Shown: positions 18,394-28,191 of the stretch, in pieces
How positions within the stretch are numbered: the first letter of the stretch is position 1
Layout: every line of letters begins with the position of its first letter
NCBI RefSeq assembly: GCF_030486405.1
Contig: NZ_CP129613.1
Span: forward strand, 2,604,001 to 2,668,000
DNA from: Mycolicibacterium sp. HK-90
GTDB lineage: Bacteria > Actinomycetota > Actinomycetes > Mycobacteriales > Mycobacteriaceae
Direction of reading: 5' to 3'
Length of the DNA stretch: 64,000 nucleotides
Made by a program: the position numbers and the translations under genes
Notes under the pieces: generated by a model
The model's input: the letters and a program-made list of their open reading frames with translations, nothing else
Database searches by the model: none
Told to the model about the DNA's origin: nothing

Positions 18394-20724
18394 ATGACTA
18401 GGCCGGGAGCGAGGCTGAACGCGGCCGTGTGGCGGTTGGCGGTCGGCCTGCTCGCACTGGTGGTCGCTGGTTTGATGGTGCCGGCGGTGGCATCGGCCAC
18501 CCCCGAGTCGGATGCCGACGCCGCGGTCACCGCTGCCTGGCAGGCCAGTGGTGGCGATGGCGGTCCGCTCGGGCCGCGACAGGGCGGCGTGTACGCGGCG
18601 GGTGCCGGCTTCGCGCAGAACTTCGCCTCGGGCAAGATGTTCTTCACCCCGGCGACCGGCGCGCACTTCATGCAGGGCGCGATTCTGGAGAAGTACGAGT
18701 CGCTGGGCGGTCCGGCCGACGGCGACCTGGGATTCCCCACCATCGATGAGGGCGCCGGGCGCGCCCCCGACAGCCGCAACTCGACGTTCAGCGCACCTGA
18801 CCATCCGGTGATCTTCTGGACGCCGGCCACGGGTGCCCGGGTCGTGCGCGGCGCCATCAACTCGGCATGGGACAAGCTCGGCGGCTCCGCCGGGGTGCTG
18901 GGCGTCCCGGCCGACGACGAGTCGTTCGACGGCGATGTGATCTCGCAGAAGTTCACCGGCGGGGAGATCTCCTGGAACCGGAAGACCAAGGAGTTCACCA
19001 CGGTTCCGCCCGAACTGGTCGACCAGTTGGCGGGTCTCGAGGTGCCGACGGATCCGGCCGCGGCGATCGCCATGGCCCGGCGGGCGGCCGGCGGCTCGAT
19101 GGGGCCGCTGGGAGCCAAGGAGGGCGACCAGTATCCGATCGGTGCTGACGGGATCGGGCAGAACTACGCCGGCGGCAAGATCTTCTACACCCCGGCCACC
19201 GGAGCCAACGCCATCACCGGCCAGCTGCTGGAGAAGTACGAGAGCGTCGGCGGTCCCGAGGGTGACCTGGGCTTCCCGACTGCCAGCGAGACCGAAGGCG
19301 GGCTGGGACCCAACAGCCGGATCAGCACGTTCGCCGCGGCGGACAATCCCGTCATCTTCTGGACGCCCGACTACGGCTCCGTGATCGTCCGGGGCGCGAT
19401 GAAGGCGGCCTGGGACAAGCTGGGCGGGGCAAAGGGCACCCTCGGTGCCCCGATGGCCGACCAGACCGAGGACGGCACCGTCATCACCCAGCGGTTCAGC
19501 GGAGGCGCCATCTCCTGGGACCGCGCCGACAACAAGTTCACCACCGAGCCGTCGAAACTCGCCTCCGAGTTGAGCGGCTTGCAGGTCCCCGGAATCGAGC
19601 AGCCCCAGGCCGGTGGCCAGCAACCGGCCGGCGCCGACGCCGACAAGCCCTTCACCTGGCGCTGGAGCTGGTGGTGGCTGATCGCCCTGGTCCCGGTGCT
19701 GTTGCTGGCGGCCCTGATCGTCGGCGCAGCCCTGTGGCACCGTCGCCGGGCCGGTGACGGCGACGACTTCGATCACGACCCGTTCGACGACGACTACGAC
19801 GGCGGTCCCGACGGATCAGGCTATGACGACGGCCGATACGACGACGCCCGCTACGGCTCGCGGGGTTACGACCAGGACGAGTACGGGCGTGACCGCGGCG
19901 CCGACGAATCCGGTGGCTACCAATCCGGGGATGCGTACGGCGAGCCCGCGACGGCGCGATTCGCCGGATCGGCCGAGGAATCGGCGGCAGCATCCCCGTA
20001 CGACGGTCCGACCGATACGGCCATCCCGGTCAGTCAGTGGGCCGCCCCGCAGGGCGGGGCGCGGGCCTACGGGTCACCGGGCGACGACGAAGAGCCACCG
20101 GAGGATTCCGCGCGGTTGGCCGGCCCCGAGCAGGGCTTCGACGATTACCGCGACGATTACCGCGACGGCGACTTCGAAGACGATGACTTCGAAGAGGACG
20201 ACTTCGAAGACGATTTCGAGGACGACGACTTCGCCGATGACGAAGACCTCGACGCGCCCATCGACGCCGACTTCGAGGAGGTCGCCGAGGGCGAGCAGGT
20301 CGACGGGGACCTCGAGGCGGAGTTGGCCGACGAGGACCTGGCCGATACCAGTGCACTCGCCAGCCCGGGAGCCGGCGCCGGCGAGGCAAGTGCCTTTGCG
20401 ACTCTGGGCGGATTGGCGGCGAGCGATCAGGACAACGTCGACACGGCGCCGACCCGGGTGATCACCGAGGCCGAGGCGTACGGCGGCGAGGCCCACAGTG
20501 GGCGTCACGCCGCGATCGAACTCGACGAGGTGCCCGCGGTCACGGCGATCCATCTGCCTCTGGACGACCCGAACCGGGCGCCGGAGGGCTACCCGATCAA
20601 GGCCGACACCCAGACCGGCCGGTACTGGTCACCCGACAGCAGCGAGTACGACGACGCGGTGGCCGAGATTTGGTTCGCCAGCGAGGAATTCGCTCGCACG
20701 AACGGATTCGTGCGAGCCGACTGA
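18394..20724 (+). CDS. Secreted/anchored LGFP-repeat protein with acidic tail (Rv2721c-type)
   Basis: 776-residue envelope protein. A signal peptide (about residues 1-35, ending ASA-TPE) leads to an extracytoplasmic region with at least four LGFP-type repeats (LGFPTIDEG, LGVPADDES, LGFPTASET, LGAPMADQT), thought to bind cell-wall glycan. A Trp-rich transmembrane helix follows at about 420-447, then a long acidic cytoplasmic tail including an Asp/Glu/Phe run (about 590-625). The final 45 residues (GYPIKADTQTGRYWSPDSSEYDD, then AEIWFASEEFARTNGF) resemble the small sunset domain of mycobacterial ArfC-like proteins. ATG 18394 has a GGGGAGGG site. It occupies the Rv2721c position beside lexA. Confidence 0.88.
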   Translation: MTRPGARLNAAVWRLAVGLLALVVAGLMVPAVASATPESDADAAVTAAWQASGGDGGPLGPRQGGVYAAGAGFAQNFASGKMFFTPATGAHFMQGAILEKYESLGGPADGDLGFPTIDEGAGRAPDSRNSTFSAPDHPVIFWTPATGARVVRGAINSAWDKLGGSAGVLGVPADDESFDGDVISQKFTGGEISWNRKTKEFTTVPPELVDQLAGLEVPTDPAAAIAMARRAAGGSMGPLGAKEGDQYPIGADGIGQNYAGGKIFYTPATGANAITGQLLEKYESVGGPEGDLGFPTASETEGGLGPNSRISTFAAADNPVIFWTPDYGSVIVRGAMKAAWDKLGGAKGTLGAPMADQTEDGTVITQRFSGGAISWDRADNKFTTEPSKLASELSGLQVPGIEQPQAGGQQPAGADADKPFTWRWSWWWLIALVPVLLLAALIVGAALWHRRRAGDGDDFDHDPFDDDYDGGPDGSGYDDGRYDDARYGSRGYDQDEYGRDRGADESGGYQSGDAYGEPATARFAGSAEESAAASPYDGPTDTAIPVSQWAAPQGGARAYGSPGDDEEPPEDSARLAGPEQGFDDYRDDYRDGDFEDDDFEEDDFEDDFEDDDFADDEDLDAPIDADFEEVAEGEQVDGDLEAELADEDLADTSALASPGAGAGEASAFATLGGLAASDQDNVDTAPTRVITEAEAYGGEAHSGRHAAIELDEVPAVTAIHLPLDDPNRAPEGYPIKADTQTGRYWSPDSSEYDDAVAEIWFASEEFARTNGFVRAD

Positions 20725-20727
20725 GTC

Positions 20728-20758
20728 ATCGGACGGGCGACATCACCACCCGTCCGAT
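20728..20758. terminator. Bidirectional hairpin terminator between the LGFP gene and lexA
   Basis: ATCGGACGGG and CCCGTCCGAT form a perfect 10-bp stem around an 11-base loop in the 41-base gap between two convergent genes. There is no T-run, as is common in mycobacteria. Confidence 0.75.
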
Positions 20759-20765
20759 CCTCGGG

Positions 20766-21491
20766 TCAGATCTTGCGGATGACGGTGACGACCTTGCCGA
20801 GCACCGCTGCGTCGTTGCCCGGGATCGGGTCGTAGGCCGGGTTGTGCGGCATCAGCCAGACCTGGCCACGGGTGCGCTTGAAGGTCTTGACGGTGGCCTC
20901 ACCGTCGATCATGGCCGCCACGATGTCCCCGTTGTCGGCCACACTCTGCTGGCGCACCACCACCCAGTCGCCATCGCAGATCGCGGCGTCGACCATCGAA
21001 TCGCCCACCACCTTGAGCAGGAACAGCGAGCCCTCGCCGACCAGCTCGCGGGGGAGCGGGAAGACATCCTCGACGGCCTGCTCGGCCAGGATGGGGCCAC
21101 CCGCGGCGATACGGCCGAGCACCGGCACGAATGTCGGCTCCGGTAGCGCGTCGGACCCGGCGACATCGGTGGACACCAACGGAGTGGCCGCCGGATCGTC
21201 GGCGGCCCGCACGTCGACCGCGCGCGGCCGGTTGGGATCGCGTCGCAGATAGCCCTTGCGTTCCAGGGTGCGCAGCTGGTGGGCGACCGAGGACGTCGAC
21301 GTCAAACCGACCGCATCGCCGATCTCGCGGATGCTGGGCGGGTAGCCGCGGCTGTTCACGGACGCACGGATCACGTCGAGAATGGTCCGCTGCCGGTCGG
21401 TGAGTCCGCTGTCGGCACGGCGTGGACTCGCGCCGTCCGTTCCGGCCGGGTTGTCGGTGCTGCCGTCGTCCCTGCTGCGGTCGTCGCTCAT
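20766..21491 (-). CDS. lexA: LexA SOS repressor
   Basis: Represses SOS genes and self-cleaves when RecA filaments form. With the start at 21491 the protein is 241 residues. The N-terminal winged helix ([33 protein letters not shown]) leads to a linker, the cleavage site Ala130-Gly131 in RIAAGGPI, the catalytic Ser165 ([11 protein letters not shown]) and Lys202 (ATVKTFKR). A longer frame to 21680 would run through the SOS box and is rejected. It diverges from the chiZ-like gene and both share the operator region. recA at the window start is its usual co-protease. Confidence 0.97.
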   Translation of the reverse strand: MSDDRSRDDGSTDNPAGTDGASPRRADSGLTDRQRTILDVIRASVNSRGYPPSIREIGDAVGLTSTSSVAHQLRTLERKGYLRRDPNRPRAVDVRAADDPAATPLVSTDVAGSDALPEPTFVPVLGRIAAGGPILAEQAVEDVFPLPRELVGEGSLFLLKVVGDSMVDAAICDGDWVVVRQQSVADNGDIVAAMIDGEATVKTFKRTRGQVWLMPHNPAYDPIPGNDAAVLGKVVTVIRKI

Positions 21492-21523
21492 GAGGCCGAA
21501 TGTAGTCGCTGGTCGAACATTAA

Positions 21524-21539
21524 TCAAACATGTGTTCGA
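21524..21539. promoter_or_regulatory. LexA operator (SOS box) of lexA
   Basis: TCAAACATGTGTTCGA (reverse complement TCGAACACATGTTTGA) matches the mycobacterial SOS consensus TCGAAC-N4-GTTCGA at 11 of 12 defined positions. It lies 33 bases upstream of the lexA start codon and so provides autoregulation. Confidence 0.9.
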
Positions 21540-21672
21540 CGCGTGTTGCGCGCGGGTTCGCAGGTCGGGCGGATTCGACCGCGTGGAGTCGGCCATGGGG
21601 CGACTCCTTGGGCCGGGATGTGGATTCGGCGGCCCGAACTTGTCGGTGCCCTGCTCTATCGTTCGCAACAGT

Positions 21673-21730
21673 TCGATCACATGTTCTATTCATCGAACAT
21701 GTGAGCGACTATATTCGAACACAAGAGCGA
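21673..21730. promoter_or_regulatory. Cluster of degenerate SOS boxes upstream of the chiZ-like gene
   Basis: Three partial LexA sites lie before the LysM gene. TCGATCACATGTTCTA (21673-21688) has two mismatches to TCGAAC-N4-GTTCGA. TCGAACATGTGAGCGA (21693-21708) and TCGAACACAAGAGCGA (21715-21730) each have one perfect half site and share a GAGCGA second half, 22 bases apart. The first is the best candidate operator. The two direct repeats may be promoter-linked or bind another protein. Confidence 0.65.
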
Positions 21731-21755
21731 AACCGTCCCACCGAAAGGCAGTCAG

Positions 21756-22253
21756 ATGGCGATCATCGATATCCCCGCAGATAGCCGTTCCCGTGCTGTC
21801 CGGGTCCAGTCGCAGACCCAACCGCCCCGCGCCCGCGCCCAGTTCGGTTCCGGCGCGCCCCGGCCGGTGCGCCGGGTCCGGCGGCCGGAGCCCGCGCGGC
21901 CCGCCGGTGGCGCGGTCCACTACCGCGGAACGGGTGTGCTGATGTCGCGGGCATCGCATCGCAGCCGGCCCATCACGCCGTTGACCACGGTGTTGTTGGC
22001 GCTGGTCGCGGCCGGCATCACGGTGTGGCTCGGGTTGGTGGCCCAGCTGGGCGGCGTGATGGGGAACGAGGCCGCCACACCCACCGAGCTCGCGGTGGTA
22101 CAGGTGAAGTCGGGCGAGACGCTGCAGCAGGTGGCCCGACGCGTGGCCCCCGATGCCCCGGTTTCCCAGGTGGTCGAGCAGATCCGCGACCTCAACCAGC
22201 TCGAATCCTCCGCGGTCGACGCAGGCCAGACGCTGCTCGCCCCGGTTGGCTGA
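21756..22253 (+). CDS. chiZ: LysM-domain cell-wall protein, SOS-linked division inhibitor (ChiZ/Rv2719c-type)
   Basis: 165-residue membrane-anchored protein. A basic, Pro/Arg-rich cytoplasmic region (about 1-70) is followed by one transmembrane helix (about 75-97) and a C-terminal LysM peptidoglycan-binding domain (about 113-163, [16 protein letters not shown] to [18 protein letters not shown]). The M. tuberculosis homologue Rv2719c (ChiZ) is a DNA-damage-induced peptidoglycan hydrolase that slows division. The divergent position to lexA and the upstream SOS-like boxes fit this. The ATG is preceded by GAAAGGC. Confidence 0.9.
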   Translation: MAIIDIPADSRSRAVRVQSQTQPPRARAQFGSGAPRPVRRVRRPEPARPAGGAVHYRGTGVLMSRASHRSRPITPLTTVLLALVAAGITVWLGLVAQLGGVMGNEAATPTELAVVQVKSGETLQQVARRVAPDAPVSQVVEQIRDLNQLESSAVDAGQTLLAPVG

Positions 22254-22417
22254 GCCGCGCGATGTCCGTTGAATCGTCCTGGCGGGCAGTCACACTGGCC
22301 GGCGGTGACCTGACCACCTACGCACCACTGGACCCGGCGGTGAGTCTCCCGCGGGCATCGCGGGTACGCTCAAGGGCGCTCGAACTAGTTGTCCGGCGGC
22401 ATGACGAAGGAGCGGTG

Positions 22418-22873
22418 ATGCACTGTCCTTTCTGCCGTCATCCTGATTCGCGCGTGGTCGATTCCCGGGAGACCGACGAGGGGCAGGCCATCCGGCGCCG
22501 GCGGTCATGTCCGGAATGCGGCCGTCGATTCACCACCGTGGAAACCGCGGTGCTGGCCGTGGTGAAGCGCAGCGGGGTCACCGAGCCGTTCAGCCGCGAG
22601 AAGGTCATCCGTGGTGTGCGCCGGTCCTGCCAGGGCCGGCAGGTCGACGACGACGCCCTGAACGTGTTGGCGCAGAAGGTCGAGGACGCCGTCCGCGGGC
22701 TCGGCACACCGGAGATCCCCAGCCACGAGGTCGGTTTGGCGATCCTCGGGCCGCTCCGCGAACTGGATGAGGTCGCGTACCTGCGATTCGCCTCGGTGTA
22801 CCGCTCGTTCTCGTCGGCCGAGGATTTCGAACGCGAGATCGAGGCATTGCGGGCCCACCGGGCCGAGGCCTAG
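22418..22873 (+). CDS. nrdR: Transcriptional repressor NrdR
   Basis: Zinc- and nucleotide-sensing repressor of ribonucleotide reductase genes. The 151-residue protein begins MHCPFC and has the zinc ribbon Cys3-x2-Cys6 ... Cys31-x2-Cys34 (CPECGRRF), followed by the ATP-cone domain ([20 protein letters not shown]). ATG 22418 has GAAGGAG upstream; the open frame extends much further 5' but overlaps chiZ and is not credible. It converges with the PhzF-like gene, 12 bases apart. Confidence 0.97.
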   Translation: MHCPFCRHPDSRVVDSRETDEGQAIRRRRSCPECGRRFTTVETAVLAVVKRSGVTEPFSREKVIRGVRRSCQGRQVDDDALNVLAQKVEDAVRGLGTPEIPSHEVGLAILGPLRELDEVAYLRFASVYRSFSSAEDFEREIEALRAHRAEA

Positions 22874-22885
22874 TTCACCGCGGGT

Positions 22886-23572
22886 TCAGTCCAACTGCGT
22901 GGTGCCGTCGTTGACGACGCGGCCGGCGACGCGAACCCAGCCCTCCGGGCTCCAGCGGGTCTCGATCACCGAACCCTTTCCCTGCACGATCGTCAGGTCG
23001 CGGCTGAGGTAGTCGGTCATCCGCACGGCCGCCGCGCCGGTGGCCTCATCTTCGCGGATGCCCAGGTGCGCCGCGAACATCCGGGAACGCACCACGCCCG
23101 CGTCCCGGTCCAGCCAGGTCCACAGGTAGTTCTCCACGTCGTCGGCATAGTCGTCCGGTTCGGCGGCGAAAAGTTCGTCGGTCGAGGACAGATCGTGGAT
23201 GGCGAACTCCGGGGCCCACTCCGAACGCGCACTGACCGCGGCCAGATCACCGTCGTAGTCGACCTGGACGATCCCGGCGGGTACCTGCAGCGTGCGTACG
23301 GGCCGTCCGATGTCGCGCAGCCACCACGACGCCCCTACCGTCGGATGACCCGCGAAGGGCATCTCGGCGACCGGGGTGAAGATGTGGGCATGGGCCGAGC
23401 TGCCGCCCGCCGGTGGCAGATCGATGAATACGGTTTCGCTGTAACCCAATTCGGCGGCGATCCGTTGACGGTCTCCCGGTGCGACGGTGCTGTTGTCAAC
23501 GACACCAAGGGGATTGCCGTACTTGCCCTCGGAGTCGGTGAATACGCGTAACACGGTGACGTCGATGGCCAT
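22886..23572 (-). CDS. PhzF-family isomerase-like protein (Rv2716-type)
   Basis: 228-residue member of the PhzF/diaminopimelate-epimerase fold. The family's catalytic Glu is at residue 46 ([11 protein letters not shown]), and the hallmark [16 protein letters not shown] follows. The C-terminal half keeps the second lobe ([16 protein letters not shown]). The substrate is unknown for mycobacterial members. At 228 residues it is shorter than the usual 260-300, and I see no frameshift that would explain it; the M. tuberculosis neighbour at this place, Rv2716, is similar in size from memory. It lies 65 bases downstream of the alpha/beta hydrolase gene and probably belongs to that minus-strand transcript. 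Confidence 0.88.
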   Translation of the reverse strand: MAIDVTVLRVFTDSEGKYGNPLGVVDNSTVAPGDRQRIAAELGYSETVFIDLPPAGGSSAHAHIFTPVAEMPFAGHPTVGASWWLRDIGRPVRTLQVPAGIVQVDYDGDLAAVSARSEWAPEFAIHDLSSTDELFAAEPDDYADDVENYLWTWLDRDAGVVRSRMFAAHLGIREDEATGAAAVRMTDYLSRDLTIVQGKGSVIETRWSPEGWVRVAGRVVNDGTTQLD

Positions 23573-23637
23573 AGACCGATGCTACGTTGCGACTCGTCCT
23601 CGCCGGGTGGATCACCCCGCGTCGGGGGAGAGGCAGA

Positions 23638-24660
23638 TCAGGTCGCGCTGCGCTCGTCGGCATCCATCGCGTCGAGGACGGCGACCTGGGTGTCGAGTGA
23701 TCCGCTGAGCGCGGTTTCGCTCAGGCCGGCCCGCAACAACCGGCGCAGTCGATCCTGGTCGTAGACCGAAGGATCGGTGGTGTCGATGAAGCGTTCGACC
23801 ACCTCGACGAAGCGGTCGGGATCGTCGTGGAACGGAAAATGCCCGGATCCGGAGAAGATCTCCAACTGGGAACCGGGCATTGCAGCATGTGCCAACCGGG
23901 CGTGGCCGACGGGGATGACCGAATCACGTGAGCCCCAGATCAACTGGACCGGAACGGATTCGGTCAGATAACAGCGGTCCAGCATGGTGACCACCTGGCC
24001 ACGCCAGTCCACCACGGCCCGCAGTGTCCGGGCGAACGCCGAGGACGCAGTCGGTTCGGGGAGATCGGCCAGGATGCGGAGCATGTCCGGGATGTCGCGC
24101 CCGAGACCGGTCGACCCCAGCACGGTCCCCGCCGCCCGGCCCACGAGCTGCAGTGCGGGCAGCACCAGCGGTAGCCGCAGCAGGGCCAGCGCCTCGCTGC
24201 CCATCGGCAGTGACGCGACGCGCAGAGCCGCATTCACGTCCTTGGTGACGCCGCCGGCGCTGACCAGGATGAGGCGGTCCACCAACTGTGGGAATTGATA
24301 GGCGAACTGCATGGCCACGCCGCCGCCCAGGGAATGGCCGATCACGGTCACCCGGTCGATGTCGAGCACGCTGAGCAGGTCGCGCATGCCGTTGGCGTAT
24401 GCCGCCACCGAATAGTCGGCACGAGGTTTGTCGGAACTGCCGTGGCCGAGCAGGTCCGGGGCGATCACCGTGAAACGCTGCGCCAGCGTCGATTGCACGG
24501 TGTGCCAGGTGGTGGAGTTGTCACCGATGCCGTGGATCAGCAGGATCGTCGGCCCGGAGCCTGCCACGCGGAACGCTCGCCGGTAGCCGTGGATGGTCCG
24601 GTACTCCAGCGTCGGGGTGAGTTCGCGGACGGTCCGCAGATGGGTCTTGCGCTCGGTCAT
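23638..24660 (-). CDS. Alpha/beta hydrolase (Rv2715-type)
   Basis: 340-residue alpha/beta hydrolase. The oxyanion segment LIHGIGDNSTTW, the nucleophile elbow GHSLGG (Ser110), the acid in IWGSRDSVIP and the His in GSGHFPFHD are all in order. A helical cap between about 140 and 240 covers the active site. The ATG at 24660 is preferred over a TTG nine bases upstream. It sits 36 bases after the PAC2 gene stop, in the same order as Rv2714-Rv2715-Rv2716, so these three genes are likely an operon. The substrate is not predictable. Confidence 0.92.
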   Translation of the reverse strand: MTERKTHLRTVRELTPTLEYRTIHGYRRAFRVAGSGPTILLIHGIGDNSTTWHTVQSTLAQRFTVIAPDLLGHGSSDKPRADYSVAAYANGMRDLLSVLDIDRVTVIGHSLGGGVAMQFAYQFPQLVDRLILVSAGGVTKDVNAALRVASLPMGSEALALLRLPLVLPALQLVGRAAGTVLGSTGLGRDIPDMLRILADLPEPTASSAFARTLRAVVDWRGQVVTMLDRCYLTESVPVQLIWGSRDSVIPVGHARLAHAAMPGSQLEIFSGSGHFPFHDDPDRFVEVVERFIDTTDPSVYDQDRLRRLLRAGLSETALSGSLDTQVAVLDAMDADERSAT

Positions 24661-24696
24661 GGTGGTCAACCTCGCTCTCAGCCCGGCGCCGGGCTC

Positions 24697-25722
24697 CTAG
24701 GACTGGTTGTCGCCGTTCGGGAATCCGTCGCCGAACCCGTCTCGTCCGTCCTTGTACTTGTCGTCTTTGTACTTGTCGCCGGTCTGCTGGGCGAGGAACC
24801 GTTCGAACTCCGCGCCCAGCTCGTCGCCGCTGGGCAGTTCCTCGTCACGCGCCAGCAGAGAGCGATTTTCCTGAGCGGCAACGAACGCATCGTACTGGCG
24901 CTCCAACCCCGTGACCACCTGAGCGACCTCTGCGCTGGCCTCTACCTGCTCGTTGATCTTGCTGTAGACCTCGGCGCCGGCCTCGGAAAGTTTCTCCAGC
25001 GGCAGTTGTAGCGAACCCGTCCGGGCCACCTCGGCCAGCAGTGCCTCGGCGGCAGGCGGGTAGGCCGTCTGGGCCAGGTAATGCGGGACGTGCACGGTGT
25101 AGCCGACCACCTCGTGGCCGTGCTGGGCCATCCGGAACTCGAGCAGGTTGGAGACACTCGCCGGCACCTGAACTTCGCCGACCCACGGGGTGTGGTCGGC
25201 GATCAGCTCCTTGTCGTTGGCGTGGGCGGTGAGCATGACCGGGCGGGTGTGTGGCACCGCCATCGGAATGGTGCCCAGGCCGATGACCCGCCGGACCCCG
25301 AGCTGTTCGGAGAGCAGCCGCACGGCGGTGATGAAACGCTCCCACCTCAGGTCCGGTTCCAGGCCGGCCAGCAGGAGAAACGGCGTCCCGACGCCGTCGT
25401 GCAGGGCGTACAGGTTCAGCTCGGGTTCCTCGTAGCTGGTGAAGTGGTCGGTCTTGAAGGTCATCAGCGGTCTGCGGGACCGGTAGTCGAGCAGCTCGTC
25501 GATGGCGAAGGAGGCCACCAGTTCGGTGTCGAGGGTGTCCTTGAGGTGCTCGGCGGCGAGCCGGATCGCGTGACCGGCATCGGAGAACCCCTCCAGGGCG
25601 TGGATCAGCACGGGCCCGCGCCCATCCGACGAGGACAGCTGCGGAGCCGGGAACTCAAGCTCGTACATGCCGCTCTGGTCGGGCTGGTAGTGCTGGTCGG
25701 GGGTATCGCTGCTGTCGGTCAT
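24697..25722 (-). CDS. PAC2-family protein (Rv2714-type)
   Basis: 341-residue cytoplasmic protein of the PAC2 (proteasome assembly chaperone-like, DUF75) family, the same family as the structurally known Rv2714. Recognisable segments are PVLIHALEGFSDAGHAIRLAAEHL, RVIGLGTIPMAVPHTRP and VPHYLAQTAYPPAAEALLAEV. The C-terminus ends in a short tandem repeat DKYKDDKYKDGRDGFGDGF that looks disordered. ATG 25722 is preceded by GAGGAG; a much longer open frame upstream is a shadow. The molecular role is unknown. Confidence 0.92.
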   Translation of the reverse strand: MTDSSDTPDQHYQPDQSGMYELEFPAPQLSSSDGRGPVLIHALEGFSDAGHAIRLAAEHLKDTLDTELVASFAIDELLDYRSRRPLMTFKTDHFTSYEEPELNLYALHDGVGTPFLLLAGLEPDLRWERFITAVRLLSEQLGVRRVIGLGTIPMAVPHTRPVMLTAHANDKELIADHTPWVGEVQVPASVSNLLEFRMAQHGHEVVGYTVHVPHYLAQTAYPPAAEALLAEVARTGSLQLPLEKLSEAGAEVYSKINEQVEASAEVAQVVTGLERQYDAFVAAQENRSLLARDEELPSGDELGAEFERFLAQQTGDKYKDDKYKDGRDGFGDGFPNGDNQS

Positions 25723-25888
25723 CTCGCTTCGTCTCCTCGCTGCGGCAGGGGCGCTGTGACGGCCTGCCACCGTTGTATCCAGTGTCTCGCATACCCGCGC
25801 CGCGGGTGCGTCCCGCCCCGCTAGTGCGTTCGAACGTGCGCGGACCGTCCCGGCATTCCGGCGGCCGGGCCGGCGCTCGGGCAGGATC

Positions 25889-26701
25889 GTGATGATGCGC
25901 GTGACCTGGCTCGGCATGCTCACCGTCACGACGGCGGTGACCGTGGCCTGTGCCGGGACGGGTGCGCCGGGCACCGGGAACGGATCCGGAGGCCCCACGA
26001 CTGTGCCGCTCAGCGGCCCGCCCACTACTACGGGCCCGCGGGCCGGTGCCGCGTCGGTGCCCTCCGATCGGCGGGTGGGTGCCGTGTTCCTGGGCGGCAC
26101 CGCGATCCACACCTGCACCGGGGCGGTGCTGGCGAGCGCTTCGGGCGACCTCGTCCTGACCGCTGCGCACTGCCTGCTGGACGGCGTCGAGACCACGTTC
26201 GTCCCGGGCTTCGGTGCGGGTGCCGGTGATGGCTGGCACGTCGACACCGTTTACCTGGACCCGCGTTGGATCACCGGGCAGGATCCGCAGGCCGACTACG
26301 CGATCGTGCGGGTGTCCGGGGATTCGGGCCGGAGTGTGCAGTCCGCCGCCGGTGGCGGACTGGACCTCGGTTCGGCGCCGGCGGCGGGGACCGCGGTGAC
26401 GGTGACCGGTTACCCGACCGGGGAGGGCGGCACTGCGCTGGGTTGTCGGGGGATCACCGGGTGGTCGCCGCAGGGGTATCCGTCCGTGGCCTGTGAGGGC
26501 TTGACCGACGGGTTCAGCGGAGCCCCGTGGGTGTCCGGGTCGACGGTGACCGGCCTGGTGGGTGGACTCGACGGCGGCGGATGCGATGACGACGTGTCCT
26601 ATTCGCCGCGCTTCGACGGCCAGATCGCCGGGGTGCTGGCCCGCGCCGAGGCGGGTGGACCCGGTGACGCGGCTCCCGCGGCGTTCGCGTCCGACTGCTA
26701 G
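25889..26701 (+). CDS. Secreted trypsin-like serine protease, probable lipoprotein
   Basis: 270-residue exported S1-family peptidase. The signal peptide ends with a lipobox-like TVAC (Cys21), then a Gly/Pro/Thr-rich linker to about residue 58. The catalytic triad is His94 (LTAAHC), Asp136 (ADYAIVRV) and Ser210 (DGFSGAPW, in place of the usual GDSGGP). Paired cysteines in the protease domain may form disulfides. Three start codons are consecutive (GTG 25889, ATG 25892, ATG 25895), so the exact N-terminus is uncertain. It converges with sthA with a 4-base overlap. No counterpart is known to me at this place in M. tuberculosis. Confidence 0.87.
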   Translation: MMMRVTWLGMLTVTTAVTVACAGTGAPGTGNGSGGPTTVPLSGPPTTTGPRAGAASVPSDRRVGAVFLGGTAIHTCTGAVLASASGDLVLTAAHCLLDGVETTFVPGFGAGAGDGWHVDTVYLDPRWITGQDPQADYAIVRVSGDSGRSVQSAAGGGLDLGSAPAAGTAVTVTGYPTGEGGTALGCRGITGWSPQGYPSVACEGLTDGFSGAPWVSGSTVTGLVGGLDGGGCDDDVSYSPRFDGQIAGVLARAEAGGPGDAAPAAFASDC

Positions 26702-28104
26702 GCGCGGAACTGGCTCAGTGCGCGCAGCTTGTTCATCACGTCCAGGGCCGCGACCTTGTAGGCCTCCGAGAACGTCGGATAGTTGAACACGGCGTCGACC
26801 AGGTATTCCACGGTGCCGCCGCAACCCATCACGGCCTGGCCGATGTGCACCATCTCGGTGGCGTTGGTGCCGAAGATGTGCACCCCGAGCACTCGCAGAT
26901 CCTCGGTGGACACCAGCAGTTTGAGCATGCCGTAGGAATCACCGGCGATCTGTCCGCGGGCCAGTTCGCGGTAGCGCGACACACCTACCTCGTAGGGGAT
27001 CGAGTCCTTGGTCAGGTCCACCTCGGTGGCCCCGACGAAGGACACCTCCGGGATCGAGTAGATGCCGATCGGCTGCAGGCTCATCATGCCCTTGGTCGGT
27101 TCGCCGAAGGCGTGGTAGGCCGCCAGCCGGCCCTGCTCCATCGACGTGGCGGCCAGCGCCGGGAATCCGATGACATCGCCGACGGCGTAGATGTGGTCGA
27201 CCTTGGTGGTGAAGTTGTCGTCGACGTAGATGCGGCCGCGGTTGTCGGCCTCCAGACCGGCGTTGGCCAGATCGAGTTGATCGGTCTGGCCCTGTCGCCC
27301 GGCCGAATACATCACGGTCTCGGCGGGGATCTGCTTGCCGCTGGCCAGGGTGGTCACCGTGCCGGACGGGCCGACGTCGACAGCGGTCACCTCCTCGCCG
27401 AACCGGAATGTCACCGCGAGGTCGCGGAGATGGAAACGCAATGACTCGATGATCTCGGGATCGCAGAACTCCAGCATGGTGTCGCGCTTCTCGACCACGG
27501 TGACCTTGGTGCCCAGGGCGGCGAACATCGAGGCGTATTCGATGCCGATGACGCCGGCGCCGACCACCACCATCGAGGCGGGCAGCGTCGTGAGATCGAG
27601 GATGCCGTCGGAATCCAGCACCCGCGCCTCGTCGAACTTCACCCCGGCGGGCCGGGCCGGTTTGGTCCCGGTCGCGATGACGATGAAACGGCCACGGACG
27701 GAGACGAGTTCGGCGCGGGCGGGGTCCTCGACGATGATCGTGTGTTCATCGGAGAACCGTCCGTTCCCGGTGTAGAGCTCGATCCGGTTGCGCATCAACT
27801 GGGAACGCACCACGTCGTTCTCCTTGCCGATGACGTGCTGGGTGCGCGACAGCAGATCGGCCGGGGTGATCTTGTCCTTGACGCGGTAGCTGGCGCCGTA
27901 GAGTTCGCGCTGGCTCATGCCGGTGAGGTAGACAACGGCCTCTCGCAGGGTCTTCGACGGGATCGTGCCGGTGTTGACGCACACGCCGCCGAGCATCATG
28001 CCCCGTTCGATCACCGCAACGGTCTTGCCGAGCTTCGCCGCGGCGATGGCGGCGCGTTGCCCGCCGGGACCCGAACCGATGACGACGAGGTCGTATTCCT
28101 GCAT
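26698..28104 (-). CDS. sthA: Soluble pyridine nucleotide transhydrogenase
   Basis: FAD enzyme that exchanges reducing equivalents between NADPH and NAD+. With the start at 28104 it is 468 residues, the length I recall for M. tuberculosis SthA, and begins [15 protein letters not shown] (FAD-binding). The active-site region reads [18 protein letters not shown]: only one Cys, as in transhydrogenases rather than disulfide reductases. The NAD-binding [19 protein letters not shown], the [20 protein letters not shown] segment and the C-terminal dimer domain ([20 protein letters not shown]) follow. Starts at 28113 or 28149 are possible. Confidence 0.97.
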   Translation of the reverse strand: MQEYDLVVIGSGPGGQRAAIAAAKLGKTVAVIERGMMLGGVCVNTGTIPSKTLREAVVYLTGMSQRELYGASYRVKDKITPADLLSRTQHVIGKENDVVRSQLMRNRIELYTGNGRFSDEHTIIVEDPARAELVSVRGRFIVIATGTKPARPAGVKFDEARVLDSDGILDLTTLPASMVVVGAGVIGIEYASMFAALGTKVTVVEKRDTMLEFCDPEIIESLRFHLRDLAVTFRFGEEVTAVDVGPSGTVTTLASGKQIPAETVMYSAGRQGQTDQLDLANAGLEADNRGRIYVDDNFTTKVDHIYAVGDVIGFPALAATSMEQGRLAAYHAFGEPTKGMMSLQPIGIYSIPEVSFVGATEVDLTKDSIPYEVGVSRYRELARGQIAGDSYGMLKLLVSTEDLRVLGVHIFGTNATEMVHIGQAVMGCGGTVEYLVDAVFNYPTFSEAYKVAALDVMNKLRALSQFRA

Positions 28105-28191
28105 CGAACCCATGGCACAACTGTCTACGCGGGGTTGCCTGCACGGCACATGTGGCCGACGCCGAATACCGGGTGAACATATGTCGCCGGG

